Shown here piece by piece: positions 51,596 through 61,503 of a stretch of 64,000 nucleotides of DNA. The stretch comes from Dyella silvae. GTDB taxonomy: Bacteria > Pseudomonadota > Gammaproteobacteria > Xanthomonadales > Rhodanobacteraceae. A program made the position numbers and the translations under genes. Under the pieces are notes generated by a model. It had not been told where the DNA came from. It saw only the letters and a list, made by a program, of their open reading frames with translations, and ran no database searches. The stretch covers positions 558,001 through 622,000 of the forward strand of contig NZ_JAPJBQ010000001.1 in NCBI RefSeq assembly GCF_026421305.1, given 5' to 3'. Numbering within the stretch: the first letter of the stretch is position 1; each line of letters opens with the position of its first letter.

Positions 51596-54141
51596 GTGCC
51601 GCCCTCCCGACCCTTGTCGGCGGCATCGATGTGTCGCCACAGCAACCAGCGGAGCATGCGGGCCCAGTCGTCCAGTTTGCGCGTAGCCGCCTCCTGCGCA
51701 GCATCGGAGCCAAGCACGGCGGCGCAATGGGCCTGCTTGGCTTCCAGCCATGCCGCATAGCTGCGCTCAAATCGCAGCATGGCTTTGGCATCCAGCCACA
51801 AGGTCTGCAGACGAAGGTGCGCGGGCGCATTCAGTGCCAACGTTTCCCTGGCCACGCGGCGGAACGATGCGTCACGCCCGCGCGCTGTCCACGCCGGGAA
51901 TACGGCAGTCAACCGGTAATGATAGAAATCGTCGGGCATGTCCGGATCGCTGCCGGCGCGCGGACGCAACAAGACATGCTCGACCACGTGCATGCCTTCG
52001 CACTCAAGCTGCAGGCGGCAGGCAAATTCATGCAGGCAAATCGCTGCCGCCTCCGCCGAGCCGCCCCTGAAGCGCAAGCGCAGCCGCCAACACGCCTGCT
52101 TGTCTTCGCTGCCGAGCCACACCGAATCGGCGTCGATATGCCGATAGCGGTCCGCCTGCACTGCACTTCGCAACAAGGCTGGTGGCAGCGCACGCAGATC
52201 GAGCCCTGAAAAATGCAGCGCCAGTACGCGCGCGGCGCTAGCCAGATCCGGACCCATGCCGTCCACCACCCGGCGGCGGCGCGGACTCCACAACACGGGT
52301 GGCGTTGTGTCTACGGGTAGCTCGTTGGTCGTGGCCGGAACGACGCGTTCCTCGGCCAACCCGATATGCGCCTTGCGCAGCGCGGTCATCAGCAAACGGC
52401 TGTGGTAATGCTTGAAGGCCAACAGCAAGCTCACCCGCTGCTGCAGGGCCGAGGTGTTGCCGTACCGCCCCAGAGAACGCCGGCTATAGTCGATCGCGCC
52501 GTACCGATCGCGCGTCAACGAGGCAATGCGCCGGAGCATGGTCCGCTTCTGCTCGAACAGATGGACTGACCACGCCTCCGCACCAAAATACCAGCCAAAA
52601 GGCCGGATACTGCCCTGCCAGCAACCCTCGCCGTAGAGAGCAAGCAAATGATCGAGCACGCGCCCACGCCGATCGAGCGCGGCATCGGCTGGGGCAAACA
52701 CCATGTCAGTCACGCGTTCGGGCTCGGTGACGTAGAGTGCGCCAAGGCCAGGCATCTGCGCATCGCCCATCACTTCCCACGCGTAGCTGGCGCGCGGCCG
52801 GGGACCGACGGTATAGAGCGCGCGCAGGTAGTGCGTCTGTGCATTGCCGTGGGCAAGCCATTGCTCGAGCAAGGCAAGAAAGCCACGAAATTGCGCCGTG
52901 TCCGCGGCATCCAAAGCATTGACCGTCAGGTCGAAGCGCTCGCGATAGATACGCGGCAAATGGCGGAACAGCGAAACGTACGCATCTGGGGGCAAATAAT
53001 GACCCTGCGGCCGTTCCAGCGGTGACCCCGCCACGTCGGGCGAACCGTCGGCGGCGCGCCCTCCGGTGTTGCGTCGCAGGTCGTCCAGGCGATGCAACAA
53101 GGTGTGCTCAGCCACCGCGATGGGAGTGTTGCGTCGCTTGACCTGCCAGCCTTGCATGGCGTCCTGCTGATCGGGCCAACGCAGGCGCAACACCCAGCCG
53201 TCGCCACGGCGAGGCAGCGCACCGCCGGAGCTATCCATGCCGTCCGCCTTGAGGCTGACGCCGCTGACTTCGGCCACACCATCCACCGTCAGCGCAATGC
53301 GCGCGAGGTCGCCGAAGTACACCCGGCTGTCCAGATCACGCTGGAGACTGTCGGTATCGATCCAGCCCTGATGCATGGCCGGGCCGTTCAACAGATCGGC
53401 CAGGGTTGCCTCGCCATGCGTCGCTTGCATGCGCTGCATCAGCGTGAGATGCCGTGGCGCGGCATCAATATGGTCAGCGCACCGCGCCACCAGCTCGGCA
53501 AGAATATCCTCAGGCGCTCTGGTGCCATCAATGTTCACATCGATCTGCAACGTGCACCAACGCGGTTGTAGCACTACCGGCAAGGAATCCAGGTCCTCAC
53601 CCAGATTGCGCTGCGCCCAGTAGGCGCGCGCGGCGGCGGCCGTGGCGCCTCCCGCCTCGGCGGTGGTCACTTCCATGCTCATATGCCACAAGCCACTGCC
53701 TGAGGGCATTTGGGCATGCGCCTGCAGCGCGCCAGGCACGCGGTCGAGCAACCAGCGCATATAGTCCATGGCGGTGCAGGCGCGGCAAGGCAGGATTTCT
53801 TCCGCAGCGCGCAGACCCAGGCGGTGGTAGTGGACGCGGTCATCCGGCGCCGCAAGCAGGTCCAGAAGCGGCTGCTGTGCGCCGAACAAGTCTTCGGTGA
53901 GCGCGAAGCACAACGCATCGAGCAGCGTGACGCCGGGGTCGTGATGGTTGTAGTCGGTCCACGTTTCGCCGCTGAGCGCCTGCAACCATGTCAGCGCCCG
54001 TGTCCGTAAGGCCTCGTAGGCGAACGGGTCGTCGCCGCGATGCCGTTCGATCTGCGCGGGCACGGGCGGATCGATGGGCGTGATACCCACGGCAGGAGCC
54101 ATCATGGGCGCACCCATACCGGTCTCGACCCGCGCGTTCAT
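51592..54141 (-). CDS. eCIS baseplate wedge protein (Afp12/gp7-like)
   Basis: An 849-residue protein. The N-terminal region ALTWLQALSGETWTDYNHHDPGVTLLDALCFALTEDLFGAQQPLLDLLAAPDD is the hallmark of the second large wedge protein of Afp-like baseplates, and VHLFEQKRTMLRRIASLTRDRYGAIDY is also typical of CIS wedges. It probably pairs with the larger gp6-like protein (54938-58969) in the baseplate ring around the spike. ATG 54141 overlaps the previous stop by ATGA and has AGGGG upstream; the frame opens at 54174 but that start is not needed. Confidence 0.82.
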   Translation of the reverse strand: MNARVETGMGAPMMAPAVGITPIDPPVPAQIERHRGDDPFAYEALRTRALTWLQALSGETWTDYNHHDPGVTLLDALCFALTEDLFGAQQPLLDLLAAPDDRVHYHRLGLRAAEEILPCRACTAMDYMRWLLDRVPGALQAHAQMPSGSGLWHMSMEVTTAEAGGATAAAARAYWAQRNLGEDLDSLPVVLQPRWCTLQIDVNIDGTRAPEDILAELVARCADHIDAAPRHLTLMQRMQATHGEATLADLLNGPAMHQGWIDTDSLQRDLDSRVYFGDLARIALTVDGVAEVSGVSLKADGMDSSGGALPRRGDGWVLRLRWPDQQDAMQGWQVKRRNTPIAVAEHTLLHRLDDLRRNTGGRAADGSPDVAGSPLERPQGHYLPPDAYVSLFRHLPRIYRERFDLTVNALDAADTAQFRGFLALLEQWLAHGNAQTHYLRALYTVGPRPRASYAWEVMGDAQMPGLGALYVTEPERVTDMVFAPADAALDRRGRVLDHLLALYGEGCWQGSIRPFGWYFGAEAWSVHLFEQKRTMLRRIASLTRDRYGAIDYSRRSLGRYGNTSALQQRVSLLLAFKHYHSRLLMTALRKAHIGLAEERVVPATTNELPVDTTPPVLWSPRRRRVVDGMGPDLASAARVLALHFSGLDLRALPPALLRSAVQADRYRHIDADSVWLGSEDKQACWRLRLRFRGGSAEAAAICLHEFACRLQLECEGMHVVEHVLLRPRAGSDPDMPDDFYHYRLTAVFPAWTARGRDASFRRVARETLALNAPAHLRLQTLWLDAKAMLRFERSYAAWLEAKQAHCAAVLGSDAAQEAATRKLDDWARMLRWLLWRHIDAADKGREGGT

Positions 54142-54941
54142 TTCTGCCCCTTGTCCATATGCGGGTCGAACCACAGCTGAGTGACGTGCGCGGTGATGGT
54201 GATGTCACGACCGTAATTGCAGCCGGTGCGTATTTGCAGCCGATAGCTGGCGTTGCGGCCACTGCTGCCATCCCAACGCAACTGCAGGCGATCGCAGCGG
54301 CGCGCATAAAACGCATCGGTGCTGCGAATGCCGCGCTTGCGATTGAGAAAGTTGAGGATGCCCAGTGTGGGGTTGTAGGTATTGAGCGCGACCGCGTGCA
54401 TCAGCGCGAACCGCCCCTTGCCCTGATGACCGGCGCCCGCCGTCACCTCGAACGCCTGGCAACCATCCAGTTCATCGGTAAGGTCGTGCCACTCGCCATC
54501 GGCCGGCAATGGCACGGCCGTCGCACGCGTGTAACTGCCGCGACGCCCCTTGCTGCGCAGCACCCCATCGACATCGAGCGCCGCTTCAGGATTGGCGTTG
54601 CGGATGCCGATGCGCCCTGCCGGATCCAGGCACAACAGCGGCGGCGACGTATCGGCCTGGCCATCCGTTGGCTCGTGATTGGCGCGGAACAGCAGCTGCC
54701 CCTCTGCGCCGCCAAAAATCACCGACCACAATGGCAGGTCCGGGTCCTGATCACGGAAGAAACTCAGCAGCGCCTCGTAACCTGCCGCCGCGGAGATTTC
54801 AAACCCGCGCTCGACCGACTTGCGAAAGCCCTCGTCGCTCATGTTGAGCATCGAGTCGATCAGGTCGGCAAAATGCTCCTGCGTCGGCAATGAGCCGTCG
54901 CTGAAATAGCTGCGCAGCGATTCCCGGTTGCGAATGGTCAT
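54138..54941 (-). CDS. eCIS fibre-like protein (Afp13 position)
   Basis: A 267-residue protein lying between the two wedge genes with ATGA overlaps on both sides. The N-terminus is helical (SLRSYFSDGSLPTQEHFADLIDSMLNMSDEGFRKSVERG), followed by GRIGIRNANPEAALDVDGVLRSKGRRGSY, a repeat-like motif common in trimeric tail-fibre shafts (IGIGxxxPxAxLDVxGxV), and a beta-rich C-terminal head. By position and motif it is likely a receptor-binding or fibre-attachment subunit. It is short compared with Afp13, so it may be only a base to which another fibre binds. Confidence 0.65.
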   Translation of the reverse strand: MTIRNRESLRSYFSDGSLPTQEHFADLIDSMLNMSDEGFRKSVERGFEISAAAGYEALLSFFRDQDPDLPLWSVIFGGAEGQLLFRANHEPTDGQADTSPPLLCLDPAGRIGIRNANPEAALDVDGVLRSKGRRGSYTRATAVPLPADGEWHDLTDELDGCQAFEVTAGAGHQGKGRFALMHAVALNTYNPTLGILNFLNRKRGIRSTDAFYARRCDRLQLRWDGSSGRNASYRLQIRTGCNYGRDITITAHVTQLWFDPHMDKGQK

Positions 54942-57900
54942 GACGCGCCCTGCTCTGGCGCGGGTGGCACGCTGCGCACGATGAAGGTGCCACCGATTTC
55001 AAGTTTGCCGACCCCGGTGGCCTGCGCACCATGGGACGGTGGCGCGCCAATCACCTCGATCAAGTGTCGCGACGTCGGCAGCGCCAGACTCCACGGCTGT
55101 ACCGGGCGCACCTGCCGCACGGGCGTACCGTCGCGGGTGCGGGCGGTGTCGAGCAGCTGGTAGGTGTTGCTGTCGGTGCGCACGATGTGCAGCAGCGACA
55201 TGGCGCAAACCACATCGACTTCCTCGAGCGCTCGAAGTCGCGCCTCGATAGCCTCCGCACGCACGTCCCAGTTGAACTCGGCGCGGCAACCGCTCGTGTG
55301 CCACGGCGACAAGAATTCGACAATGGCCTGATTGATACGGACCATCGCCGCTCCAGGGTGCACACCGCGCGCAAGACGCAGCGCGCAGCGCACCTGAATA
55401 CGCTCATAGACCGCGTTGCGCACAACGATGCGCAGTCCAGGCACGCTGCGTTCACGCAAATGGCTAGTCATTTGCTCGAGCACGGCCGCGTCGAAGCGCG
55501 GCGCTTCGGTGCTATGGAACAGCACGCCCTGGCGCGGTGCCGGCACTACCACGACCAGCACGCCGCCGGGCTCGCCCGCAACCGCCGCGGCGGCCGCTTC
55601 GCCATTCACGAAGCACTTCACCTTGGCCAGCGCCGGGAAGGCATCCAGCAGCAACCGTTCATAGTCCCAGGGCGTACTGGCGCGATCCTTGTGGCGCAAT
55701 CGCTCGGCACTGCGCACACGCAACATGTCGGCGGCCTCGGGCTGACTCAAGCCGAAGGATGGGCCGATCTGTTGAATCGCTCGCAGGCCACCGATGGCAT
55801 GCAGCGGCGTGCGGATGGTGGCTGGCGGCAGCGGCGTGCTCGCTTCGCCCGGGCTGCGCGGGTTGACGCGCCGGGCACTGATGGCCTGCGTGTAGACACC
55901 GTACAACCCGGCCAGGCGATCCAGCACGCCGTTCGCGCTGAGGCGCAGCCAATACAGGCCACCCGGCATCTCGGAGCAGTTACGCGTCAATCCTTCCGGC
56001 AGGTCGAGCACGACCACGCCGTTACGCAGAAAACCCAGGGTGCCGTCCGACAACACGCGATCGGTTTCCAGCGTGCGCCATCCCTTCTCCCCCCACACCG
56101 CCCACCTGGGCTGCGGCAGCGCCGCTTGCCAGCATTCCGCGGCGCTCTCGGAACGCAGATGGAAATACAGGCTCAACGGGCCGCATGGCTCTGCGCCTGA
56201 CAAGCCCACGTACAAGTTGCCGTCGAAGAAATAGCGCGGCAGCAGCGGCACCCCGTCCATGCCAGGTCGCGCGCGCGGCGTGCCATAGCCAAAGGGATAC
56301 AAATGGAACAGCTGACCGGTCGATGACGCTTCCGCGATCTGCTTAAGCGAAATGCGTTGGCTGGCGATGTAATCGAGCGAGACTTGCTCGACGGTCGGCG
56401 TATAGGGCTCCTGCGGCAACGGCAGGGCCAGCTTGGTGCGCTTCAGCCTGGCGTTGATGGTGAGCGCTTCGGACAGCAGGCGCGGATACAGGGCATGGCC
56501 AAAGGCCGTGTTCGGCGCACACAGTTCCAGCCGGAAAAAACCGTTGCGTGTACCGGTGCCGTAGGTCAGTGGCTCCTGCCCACGCGCCTGCGGCCGATGG
56601 TAGAGCGCGAGATCCGTCTCCGGCAGCACCAGGCTGATGGTGTCGCACACATGACGTTCACCGCGAAACAGCTTCAGGCTTTCGCCGGTGCCGCCACGCC
56701 ATTGGCCGTCGCGCAGGACCTCCGGCCGCACCTGGAAGCCCGCCGTCGGCCACTCGCCGGGATAGCCGTGGTAGTGCGCGGCAAATCCACCTTCGTTGTC
56801 CGGCAACTGGCCCCAACGCACATTGAGGCGGAGCGCGCGCACCGACTTGCCTGCCAGTTCGTCATTGCCGAACAGGCAATAAGCGCCACGCGCCGGAAGC
56901 GGGCCAAACGGCTGGAACGGCTTGCCCGCATCAAGCCGGCCCAGTTGGTTGTACAACACGATGTCGCGCACGCCGGTGACGTTCACCGAGAGCACGACGT
57001 CGTGCAGGATCACCTGCTGCAGCAAACTGTAGGCATACAGCCGTGTGCGATTCTGCAGGGTCAGCCGCAGCATCGGTTGCGCCGGCCACGCCTGCCCGTG
57101 GACGGCGGGCTTGCACGGCACGATGGGTGGACGCTCCAGACCAAGGTGCATCGACAGTTCGATGCAGCCGCCCCAACCGAATCCTTCGCTATCGCGGCGC
57201 CGCGCAAGCACGTCGCCCGGCGAAAGCCAGCCGCCGGTGATGCTGAATTCGGCCTGCCATACGCCACGGAATACGCGCTCGAAGATCAACCCGCGATCAG
57301 GCAGGCCGTGGTCGACGTCATGACCATCATCGTGCTCGTGTGGATAAATCAGGATCAACGGATCATCGATTTCCACCGCCTTGGCCCCCGTGCAACCGGG
57401 CAAGCCGACGGCGTGCTTGCGCAGGGCAGCGACATCGAGGGGATGCAGCACCTCGTGGCTGGCAATCAGCCATACGGCGAACAAGCGCCCCAGGCTTTGG
57501 CGAAACGCCTCACTGTCATCGGTGGCGAGGCAATGAGCCAGCAGATAGCACAGGCGGACATCGCCTTCCGTGCGTGTCGCGCGCGCCCAGGCCGACGCGG
57601 CAAGCTGTTTGGCGCTGGGCATACGCCCCTGCCCGCCGCGCATCGGATGATGCCGCGCCTCGGCAAGGTCGAGCCGCGTGAACACACGCCCGAGCCATTC
57701 CGCATTCCTTTGCTCGCCCGTGCATCGCAGCAACGTCGCCAACAGATCGTCGTCGTTGGCCGGGTGCGACAGGCGCAGCAACAGACGCACCCGGCGATCA
57801 CCCTCTTTCAATGCGAGCATCGGCGAAGCAAGCGCAAAGCCCAGCGTCGCGTTTGCCGCATCCGAGGCCGAGCCCTTTGCCTGCCCGCCCAGCAAGGGCC

Positions 57901-58969
57901 ACCACTCGGGGTCCTCCACATAGGCCGCATCGGGTGGCATCAGTGGAATCTGTTGCGACATCACCCGCGTGGCGTAACCGAATTCGCGCTCCGGAGAAAT
58001 CAATGCATCGCGCTCCAGCCGAACGCTGTAAAGCGCTGCGACCTGGTTGTCGGTGATTTCAAGCGTATGCTCGGCGGCGAATTCGATCGCCCGGCCACTA
58101 CTGTCCTTGCCACCCAGAAAGCGCGCGCCGCGCGCAACCTGCACCGGCGCGGCATAGTGTGGATCGCGCTCGAAGCGCAGATACACCTGTTCGTGCCTCG
58201 GCTGGCGCGGCTGCATGCGCAACAGCTCCAGATAATAGAAATCGGTGAGGCGCTCAGGGAACCGGTTCACTACCGCGCGCGTGTCCTGATACAGCTGCAA
58301 CGCTGTCAGCAGCAAGCCCATCGCTGGCTCATGCTTTCCGCTGGCAAGGCTTGACGGCAATTGCGCCTGCGCCAAAGGCCGCAGGCGCGCAATAGCGACG
58401 CCAAGGGAACCCCAAAGTCGCCGCAGCAGTTGCTTCCGTTGCGCGGGGTCCGTCGGCGCATTGGCAGCCACCCCAGCCTGAGCACTCATGCGCCATGCCG
58501 GATGCAGCAGCCTCGCATCGGCAGGATCGAGTCCAAAGCAATTCACCGCATCCTGCAGCAGCTCGCGCAGGTTGCTTCCGATCGCGGCCATCATCGCCTG
58601 CAACACCTGCACCGCCATCGGCGTGTCATGCCGGGCCAGCCATTGGCACCAGCTGTTGAAGCGAAACAGCAATTGACGCACGCGCCACCACAAGTGCCGC
58701 TCATCCGCCCACGGCCAGGCCTCGGCGAACCCTTGCTGGGCACTGGCCAGCGGAAACGAGGCGATATCCGATAGCAGCACGCTTTCGTCGCGAAGCAGCG
58801 CTTCGTCCCAGCAGCCCGCGTCGGAGCCGTCATCGCTGGCGAAGCGCAACTGCGCGGCGTAACCGAGCGTCAGCCCAATGCGCTCGGCCAACGTGAACTC
58901 CTCCGGCACGATATAGCCCGGGCGGAGCGCGTCGGCGAGGCGTTGATCCTGTTGGGTGCCAGTATTCAT
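54938..58969 (-). CDS. eCIS large baseplate wedge protein (baseplate J/gp6-like, Afp11-type)
   Basis: A 1343-residue protein, the largest in the window. The segment YLRFERDPHYAAPVQVARGARFLGGKDSSGRAIEFAAEHTLEITDNQVAALYSVRL is the entry to the baseplate-J/gp47 domain, and the C-terminal part (RTPLHAIGGLRAIQQIGPSFGLSQPEAADMLRVRSAERLRHKDRASTPWDYERLLLDAFPALAKVKCF...GGVLVVVVPAP) is the region conserved from T4 gp6 to R-type and Afp-like particles. It forms the inner baseplate ring contacting gp25. It starts 15 bases after the gp25-like gene; the ribosome site is weak. Confidence 0.88.
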   Translation of the reverse strand: MNTGTQQDQRLADALRPGYIVPEEFTLAERIGLTLGYAAQLRFASDDGSDAGCWDEALLRDESVLLSDIASFPLASAQQGFAEAWPWADERHLWWRVRQLLFRFNSWCQWLARHDTPMAVQVLQAMMAAIGSNLRELLQDAVNCFGLDPADARLLHPAWRMSAQAGVAANAPTDPAQRKQLLRRLWGSLGVAIARLRPLAQAQLPSSLASGKHEPAMGLLLTALQLYQDTRAVVNRFPERLTDFYYLELLRMQPRQPRHEQVYLRFERDPHYAAPVQVARGARFLGGKDSSGRAIEFAAEHTLEITDNQVAALYSVRLERDALISPEREFGYATRVMSQQIPLMPPDAAYVEDPEWWPLLGGQAKGSASDAANATLGFALASPMLALKEGDRRVRLLLRLSHPANDDDLLATLLRCTGEQRNAEWLGRVFTRLDLAEARHHPMRGGQGRMPSAKQLAASAWARATRTEGDVRLCYLLAHCLATDDSEAFRQSLGRLFAVWLIASHEVLHPLDVAALRKHAVGLPGCTGAKAVEIDDPLILIYPHEHDDGHDVDHGLPDRGLIFERVFRGVWQAEFSITGGWLSPGDVLARRRDSEGFGWGGCIELSMHLGLERPPIVPCKPAVHGQAWPAQPMLRLTLQNRTRLYAYSLLQQVILHDVVLSVNVTGVRDIVLYNQLGRLDAGKPFQPFGPLPARGAYCLFGNDELAGKSVRALRLNVRWGQLPDNEGGFAAHYHGYPGEWPTAGFQVRPEVLRDGQWRGGTGESLKLFRGERHVCDTISLVLPETDLALYHRPQARGQEPLTYGTGTRNGFFRLELCAPNTAFGHALYPRLLSEALTINARLKRTKLALPLPQEPYTPTVEQVSLDYIASQRISLKQIAEASSTGQLFHLYPFGYGTPRARPGMDGVPLLPRYFFDGNLYVGLSGAEPCGPLSLYFHLRSESAAECWQAALPQPRWAVWGEKGWRTLETDRVLSDGTLGFLRNGVVVLDLPEGLTRNCSEMPGGLYWLRLSANGVLDRLAGLYGVYTQAISARRVNPRSPGEASTPLPPATIRTPLHAIGGLRAIQQIGPSFGLSQPEAADMLRVRSAERLRHKDRASTPWDYERLLLDAFPALAKVKCFVNGEAAAAAVAGEPGGVLVVVVPAPRQGVLFHSTEAPRFDAAVLEQMTSHLRERSVPGLRIVVRNAVYERIQVRCALRLARGVHPGAAMVRINQAIVEFLSPWHTSGCRAEFNWDVRAEAIEARLRALEEVDVVCAMSLLHIVRTDSNTYQLLDTARTRDGTPVRQVRPVQPWSLALPTSRHLIEVIGAPPSHGAQATGVGKLEIGGTFIVRSVPPAPEQGAS

Positions 58970-58984
58970 GAGGACGAAAGCCGC

Positions 58985-59395
58985 TCAGGCCTCCACGGGA
59001 TTGGTGGCCTGATGCAGGTAGAACGGGTAGACCAGGTTGTGCCGTGTATTGGTGGTGCGGATGGTGTAGTCGATCAGGATCTCCAGCCGGCCCGACAACG
59101 CATCGGCGAGCTGTGCGTCCATGCTGTTCAGGCTGATGCGCGGCTCGTAGAACAAAATGGCCTTGCGGATCATCTCCTTGATCTCCGTCACCGTTTGTTC
59201 GCTGGCCTCTTCGAACACCATGCGTCGCAGGCCGCACCCATAATTGGGCAACATCACCCGCTCGCCCGGTTGCGTCGACAACAGAATGCGCAGGCTTTCG
59301 GCGACATCCTCGTTATCGGCCACCATCACCGCCTCCCTGGTGCGCGGATCGAATCGCGGTGGAAAACTCCAGCCCCTCCCCAGGAAATCCGCCAT
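58985..59395 (-). CDS. eCIS gp25-like baseplate protein (Afp9)
   Basis: A 136-residue protein with the GPW/gp25 pattern: MADFLGRGWSFPPRFD, then ESLRILLSTQPGERVMLPNYGCGLRRMVFEEASEQTVTEIKEMIRKAILFYEPRI, including the EPR motif that links baseplate and sheath in T4-like and T6SS particles. ATG 59395 lies 2 bases after the PAAR stop. The frame is open much further upstream (to 59662) but overlaps the PAAR gene, so the short form is used. Confidence 0.92.
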   Translation of the reverse strand: MADFLGRGWSFPPRFDPRTREAVMVADNEDVAESLRILLSTQPGERVMLPNYGCGLRRMVFEEASEQTVTEIKEMIRKAILFYEPRISLNSMDAQLADALSGRLEILIDYTIRTTNTRHNLVYPFYLHQATNPVEA

Positions 59396-59397
59396 GG

Positions 59398-59697
59398 TCA
59401 GCCCCCGATAATGACGGTGGGACAGCCCATCACGATGCTGCCACCGTGCGCGGTTGTATCGCCGATGCGTGCCGCCGGCATATGGCCGATCATCACGGTG
59501 GCCGACCCTTTCACGATGGAATCCGGCGGGCCGACGCAGGTCGCGATGTTGCCTACCACCGCCGCTGGCAGCTTCGCTATCAGCACGGTCGGCACACAGG
59601 GGCCGAGAATCGGGCCGCCCACATGCGGCACCGGTGGCAAGCCCGGCGTCACCATCGGGCATGTGTGCATATCGGTCAGTCGGGCGGCTGGTGGCAT
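59398..59697 (-). CDS. PAAR-domain spike tip protein (Afp10)
   Basis: A 99-residue protein with the PAAR repeat (MPPAARLTDMHTCPMV ... GKP-type turns VGNIATCVGP, SIVKGSATVMIGHMPAARIGDTTAHGG). The His and Cys residues (H11, C13, H73, C91 region) fit the Zn site at the tip of the cone that caps the VgrG-like spike. It sits between the spike and gp25 genes, as in Afp and PVC loci. Confidence 0.92.
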   Translation of the reverse strand: MPPAARLTDMHTCPMVTPGLPPVPHVGGPILGPCVPTVLIAKLPAAVVGNIATCVGPPDSIVKGSATVMIGHMPAARIGDTTAHGGSIVMGCPTVIIGG

Positions 59698-59712
59698 GGG
59701 TTCCTCGGCGCT

Positions 59713-61500
59713 CTAATTGATCATCACCATCGCGCCCTTCACCGTGGTCTGACCGGCGGCGGACAGCTCGGCGGTGGCGGAGCCCTTGCCGGTGAAACCC
59801 ACCTGCGCCTCGCAGGTGACGTTCATGCCGGCGGCCTTCAGATCGGTGGTGGCTTTGATATTGACCGCCGCGTTGGCGGTAATGGTCACGTTGCCTTGCG
59901 CGGTGAGCTTGATGTCGGACTGGCTGGTCAAGGCGATGCCCGCACTGGACAGCTTGACACTGTTGTTGTGCTGGTCCTGCACGGTGATCGACTGGTTCTT
60001 GTCGTCGAGCACCATCTGGTTCTTTCCCGGCGTGATCACGGTGATGATCTTGTCTTCTTCGTTGAACTCGATCTTGTGCAGGCAGCGCGTGACGATGGCC
60101 TTGGTATTGTTCTTCGCCTCGATCGTGTACGGAGGCTTGCGGGAGCTGCTGTAGAGCGAACCGAGCACCACCGGGTGACTCGGGTCGTCGTTCAAATAGC
60201 CGAGCAACACCTCATCGCCGACTTCCGGCAGAAAAAACGCGCCAAACGCGTTCGACGCATAGAACTGCAACAGGCGCGCCCACACTCCCTGCGTCTGCGC
60301 CTGCAACACTGGCACGTTGACCTGGATGCGCTGCTCGCCCTCCGGGTCGCCATCGAGCTTCATGACCACGCCGATCTGCAAACCGCTCACACCGGGCAGC
60401 AATCCGCCATTGAGGGGCGCCACCACGTCTTCGCGCTCAACGTGCCACTCCGGCCGCAGGCCGAACTCCACGTGTGTGGTCCAGTTGCCGCTGCTGATGT
60501 CGTGCTCCACCGCAGACACATACACCGAACCTTTGAAGCGCGTACCGACCCCACTGACCTCGATCACGCTGTCGGGCACGGCGGCGGCGCTGCCGCGAAA
60601 ACTCATGCGGCCGCGAATGCGCCCCAGCGCCGCCTTCTGCTGCGCCGCCTTGGCCCAATCGGTCAGGGTGGCCATGGGCTGGGTCGCGCCGGTCTGCAAG
60701 ATGTAAGTGGATGGACTGGCGACCTGCGCCAACGTTTCGCCGGTGAGGTCACCCTGCTGGTTGAGGGTGGTCGGCCCGGCCGAATTGCCTTGCATCACCG
60801 TTTGCTGCTTGGGGTCCCAGGAAACCGCCTGCACCGCGGTGTACTGGCTGCGCGCATCGATATCGGCTTCGAAGGAGATCAAGTCGCTCCCCCAGGTGAC
60901 CGACAGCACGGCCGAACCGGAGGTATTGGGCGCCTTGACGCTCACCGCGCCGTCATCGACATTCACCAGCAGGCTGTTGGCGTCGGCACGGGCCAACATG
61001 AAATCCCAGTCGCTGCAGTAGAACTGCACGAGCTCATCGTATTGCGTGGCGGTGCTGGCGACATCGGCCGACAAGCCGTGATTGCCGATCAAGGTGGAGA
61101 TGATGTCGCTATCCTTGGTCTGCAGGTAATTGGCATTGCTGCGGCCAATGGTCATCTTGGTGGCTTTGTCACGGCACTCGATCACCAGGCGCGAACTGGT
61201 TTCCCCGCCGATCTTCACGCTGTGCCGCACCACGACGCCCTTGAACAGGGGCGCCTCATCGTCGCCATAACCTGCGCTGATGGCGATGTCAGCGCCCGGC
61301 GCAAAGGTGGCGGCGTCACTCAAGGCAAAGCTGCCGGTAGGCATATCGCCGTCGACGAGCACAATTTCAGCCCAGGGGATGCGATTGACCGCGCGCCGCA
61401 CCGTCACCGAAACAATCGGCAAGGTGGCGAGCGGCTGGCCACTCGCGCTGACGGTCACGCGGATCGCGCCATTCGTGTTGGCATTAGGGGACTCGGCCAT
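59713..61500 (-). CDS. VgrG-like spike protein (Afp8)
   Basis: A 595-residue protein fusing gp27- and gp5-like parts: the N-terminal half (VSVTVRRAVNRIPWAEIVLVDGD..., FKGVVVRHSVKIGGETSSRLVIECRDKATKMT, FMLARADANSLLVNVDDG) and an OB-fold region (QRIQVNVPVLQAQTQGVWARLLQFYASNAFGAFFLPEVGDEVLLGYLNDDPSHPVVLGSLYSSSRKPPY), followed by a beta-helical stalk of short repeats (IALTSQSDIKLTAQGNVTITANAAVNIKA). No extra effector domain is appended. It forms the central puncturing spike at the tube end. Confidence 0.93.
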   Translation of the reverse strand: MAESPNANTNGAIRVTVSASGQPLATLPIVSVTVRRAVNRIPWAEIVLVDGDMPTGSFALSDAATFAPGADIAISAGYGDDEAPLFKGVVVRHSVKIGGETSSRLVIECRDKATKMTIGRSNANYLQTKDSDIISTLIGNHGLSADVASTATQYDELVQFYCSDWDFMLARADANSLLVNVDDGAVSVKAPNTSGSAVLSVTWGSDLISFEADIDARSQYTAVQAVSWDPKQQTVMQGNSAGPTTLNQQGDLTGETLAQVASPSTYILQTGATQPMATLTDWAKAAQQKAALGRIRGRMSFRGSAAAVPDSVIEVSGVGTRFKGSVYVSAVEHDISSGNWTTHVEFGLRPEWHVEREDVVAPLNGGLLPGVSGLQIGVVMKLDGDPEGEQRIQVNVPVLQAQTQGVWARLLQFYASNAFGAFFLPEVGDEVLLGYLNDDPSHPVVLGSLYSSSRKPPYTIEAKNNTKAIVTRCLHKIEFNEEDKIITVITPGKNQMVLDDKNQSITVQDQHNNSVKLSSAGIALTSQSDIKLTAQGNVTITANAAVNIKATTDLKAAGMNVTCEAQVGFTGKGSATAELSAAGQTTVKGAMVMIN

Positions 61501-61503
61501 CGC

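Noticed and set aside
56357-58354. 665-codon rightward frame inside the large eCIS wedge gene
   Set aside because: Antisense shadow of a high-GC gene; the translation is Arg/Gln/His-rich without domains.
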